Of a DNA stretch of 64,000 bases, positions 62,246 to 64,000 are shown in pieces. Made by a program: the position numbers and the translations under genes. Origin of the DNA: Lachnospiraceae bacterium (lineage in GTDB: Bacteria > Bacillota > Clostridia > Lachnospirales > Lachnospiraceae). Positions within the stretch are counted from its first letter, which is position 1. Each line of letters opens with the position of its first letter. Location: assembly GCA_017461725.1 (NCBI GenBank), contig JAFTXG010000031.1, forward strand, positions 124,001 to 188,000. Direction: 5' to 3'. The notes under the pieces were generated by a model. That model worked only from the letters and a program-made list of their open reading frames with translations, did no database searches and had not been told where the DNA came from.

Positions 62246-63541
62246 TTACACTCCGGAGAAGTGTTTGCCGGTTTTGTGTACCAGCCGTGCATCCGCTCTC
62301 GCCCCGTGGGGGATCGGCTTCCACTCTACCCTGGACACTGCCGCCAGACAGTAGGTAATCTGCCCCAGGATCGCGAAGATCGGGAAGGTCAGGCAGTACC
62401 ACACTTTTTTCCATAAAGGCAGCGCCGGCAGGTGCGCCTTTTCCATGATCGTGGTGTAGACTGCGGTAGCTACGTTTCCGAAATAGGAGCCGGCAAAGCC
62501 CAGCACCGCGCCCTTCAGCCAGGTCGCCAGAATCAGCGGTGACTCGCCGTCCAGACAGACGATGGCTACGCAGACCAAAAGCTTCAGCGCCTGAACGATA
62601 AACTGAAACAGCGGCAGCGGAACGGTGATCATAAACATATCATAGGCGGTGACGGCATCGCGAAAATCGGTGGTGAAGCAGCGCTTGAGCAGTCCGCCGC
62701 TCATCTGGCGAAATGCCTGCAGATGGCCCTTAGCCCAGCGCATCCGCTGGCGGTAGGCGATGGCGAGGCTCTCAGGCTGCTCATCGTAGAATTCGGCCTC
62801 ATTTTGGTAAGAGATCCGATAGCCCTTGCGCACTGCGTCAGCACAGAATGCTCGGTCCTCGGTGAGGTCGGTATAGTTCCAGCCGTTTTTCACCAGCTCG
62901 TTGGCAAACAGAAATCCGGTGCCCTGGATACGGCAAGCCATGCCGAGGAGAGATTTTGCACGGTTTTCCAGACGGACGGTGCGCATCCAGTGGAGTGCGT
63001 AGGACGCTGCGATACAGCTGTTGCCCCAGTTTTTGGTGTTTCGGTAGGAGGTGATGATCTTTTCGCCGGAGTCGAAGGCGTTATTCATCTTCTCCATATA
63101 ATCAGGCTTTAAGATATTGTCCGCGTCAAAGACAATGTAGGCATCAAAGGCATCGATCCCGTAGTCACGCTCGATCTGACTGAACAGATACTGCAGGGCG
63201 AAGCCCTTGGTACGCTTGGCATCGTTGAACCGTTCGTAGCAGACAGCGCCGTAGTCCCTTGCGACCTCGGCAGTCCGGTCGGTGCAGTTGTCCGCCACCA
63301 CAAAAACGGTCATGTACTCGGCAGGATAAGTCTGCCCCTGAATACTCTCCAGCAGCTGACCGATGACATTTGCCTCATTGCGTGCAGCGATAACGATGCC
63401 GTAGCGGTGATTTATTTTTGCTTGTGGGAAGTGGCGCGTGGAAAAGAAGCCGACAATCGCCGGAATGCTCATGTAAGCATAGGCTGCCCCCATAACAGCC
63501 AGAACGATTTCCAGGAAATCGTAGATAATCATATCAGACAT
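62246..63541 (-). CDS. Membrane GT2 glycosyltransferase (processive type)
   Basis: Protein of 431 residues. An N-terminal helix leads to a GT-A domain with IVIAARNEANVIG, VVADNCTDRTAEV and the D-x-D motif VFDADN. TEDRAF supplies the TED motif and QRMRW the Q-x-x-RW motif of processive enzymes such as hyaluronan, chitin and poly-GlcNAc synthases. Three or four C-terminal helices form the export channel. It probably polymerises a surface polysaccharide. The gene stands alone between convergent blaR1-like and divergent regulator genes. Sugar unknown. Confidence 0.88.
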   Translation of the reverse strand: MSDMIIYDFLEIVLAVMGAAYAYMSIPAIVGFFSTRHFPQAKINHRYGIVIAARNEANVIGQLLESIQGQTYPAEYMTVFVVADNCTDRTAEVARDYGAVCYERFNDAKRTKGFALQYLFSQIERDYGIDAFDAYIVFDADNILKPDYMEKMNNAFDSGEKIITSYRNTKNWGNSCIAASYALHWMRTVRLENRAKSLLGMACRIQGTGFLFANELVKNGWNYTDLTEDRAFCADAVRKGYRISYQNEAEFYDEQPESLAIAYRQRMRWAKGHLQAFRQMSGGLLKRCFTTDFRDAVTAYDMFMITVPLPLFQFIVQALKLLVCVAIVCLDGESPLILATWLKGAVLGFAGSYFGNVATAVYTTIMEKAHLPALPLWKKVWYCLTFPIFAILGQITYCLAAVSRVEWKPIPHGARADARLVHKTGKHFSGV

Positions 63542-63800
63542 ATTAAATTCCCCCCTGTTGCGAAGATATTATAACAGGAGGGAGGAAAAAGTGCAATTAA
63601 GAAGAGATTAAGGTTTTTTTAAAATTGGAATAGCAACAGTTAAAATCCGAAGCTGGTGCCGAAAAGGGACAGTACGATGCCGAATGTGCTGTCTGCAAAA
63701 GTGAATACACGGAATATAAACAAAAGGTTATGGAGTGCATTGATATATCTATATTTGCAAGGAATTAAAGAAGGATATACACTTAAAATATACCAAAAAG
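63542..63800. other. Intergenic region, no gene seen
   Basis: About 259 bases, AT-rich, with no coding frame of note. It holds the presumed promoter of the GT2 gene on the minus strand and the 3' end of the LysR-like gene at its right edge. No hairpin terminator is obvious. Confidence 0.4.
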
Positions 63801-64000
63801 TTATGGCTCGAAATCATTATCCCCGTCCAGCTCGGCGACAAAGGCCTGATAATGGCGCAGAAATTCCAGCATCAGCGGGAATACCCGCTTGTCCCGGTGG
63901 TAATACACGTTCAGATCCCGCTCAATCACCAGATCCGGCACATTCAGAACGGTCAGCCGGGGATCGCGGAGCATATTGATCTGGCGTTTGTTGAGAAAAG
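63801..64000 (-). CDS. C-terminal part of a probable LysR-family regulator (partial)
   Basis: Minus-strand frame open from the right edge to TAA at 63801, 66 residues visible. LVIERDLNVYYHRDKRVFP followed by a helix with FLRHYQAF matches the last strand and helix of LysR effector domains (H-x-D-x3-P-x-M-x2-F). No HTH is visible because the N-terminus lies outside. The family call rests on this pattern only. Confidence 0.5.
   Translation of the reverse strand, partial: FLNKRQINMLRDPRLTVLNVPDLVIERDLNVYYHRDKRVFPLMLEFLRHYQAFVAELDGDNDFEP

Noticed and set aside
1-64000. tRNA, rRNA, prophage or restriction/defence genes
   Set aside because: Intergenic gaps are short and none shows tRNA-like folds, and no phage, methylase, nuclease-defence or toxin-antitoxin gene was recognised.

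Overview
The window looks like a chromosome segment of an anaerobic Clostridia, most likely Lachnospiraceae. Supporting signs are a rubrerythrin, a CotS-type spore-coat kinase homologue, MecA, AraM-type glycerol-1-phosphate dehydrogenase, iron-dependent alcohol dehydrogenase, a BlaI/BlaR1 pair, strong AGGAGG-type ribosome binding sites, and many cytoplasmic glycoside hydrolases. Genes are dense, with a moderately high GC content. Two stretches are visibly AT-richer: about 16.7-19.3 kb and about 29.9-31.8 kb. I see no rRNA, tRNA, CRISPR array, prophage or insertion sequence.

Layout. (1) 0-15.7 kb is one long rightward glycan-utilisation operon: GH95 fucosidase-type hydrolase, DapA/NanA-family lyase, DMT transporter, BNR sialidase-like protein, two TIM-barrel sugar isomerases/epimerases, GH36 alpha-galactosidase, beta-lactamase-fold hydrolase, PHP phosphoesterase, SGNH esterase, GH28-like beta-helix enzyme and YhcH/NanQ-like protein. 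None of the enzymes has a signal peptide, so it should work on imported oligosaccharides. It ends in a decayed copy of its own beta-lactamase/PHP/isomerase block. (2) 15.8-16.7 kb is tatD. (3) 16.7-19.3 kb is a leftward pair of membrane glycosyltransferases. (4) 19.5-26.5 kb holds cca, a CotS-like kinase, galM, rubrerythrin and a pncB-plsC operon. (5) 26.5-29.8 kb holds a DMT transporter with a 42-bp tandem repeat at its 5' end, and a GH2 enzyme. (6) 29.9-31.8 kb is an AT-rich insert with an XRE regulator divergent from a lipoprotein, bracketed by two related hairpins. (7) 31.8-34.5 kb holds a nitrilase-GDPD fusion divergent from a LysR regulator. (8) 34.5-38.6 kb holds DegV and a marR-ADH-ALDH operon read from a consensus promoter inside a large inverted repeat. 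(9) 38.9-50.1 kb is housekeeping: rsmA, a HAD phosphatase, mecA, a GH18 cell-wall enzyme, serA, recJ, apt, a SpoU methyltransferase and araM. (10) 50-56.5 kb holds a MATE pump, a polysaccharide deacetylase, an AraC regulator divergent from a second GH2, and a third isomerase. (11) 56.8-60.1 kb is a cobalamin riboswitch driving btuF-btuC-btuD. (12) 60.2-64 kb holds blaI-blaR1-like genes, a membrane glycosyltransferase, and the C-terminus of a probable LysR regulator.

How the genes work together: most accessory genes serve uptake and intracellular breakdown of branched host or plant glycans, each with a local regulator. Corrinoid uptake is under riboswitch control, and surface-glycan genes are dispersed. 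The most unusual items are the nitrilase-GDPD fusion, the decayed duplication at the operon end, the hairpin-bracketed regulator/lipoprotein island, and the hydrophilic insertions found in several otherwise conserved enzymes.
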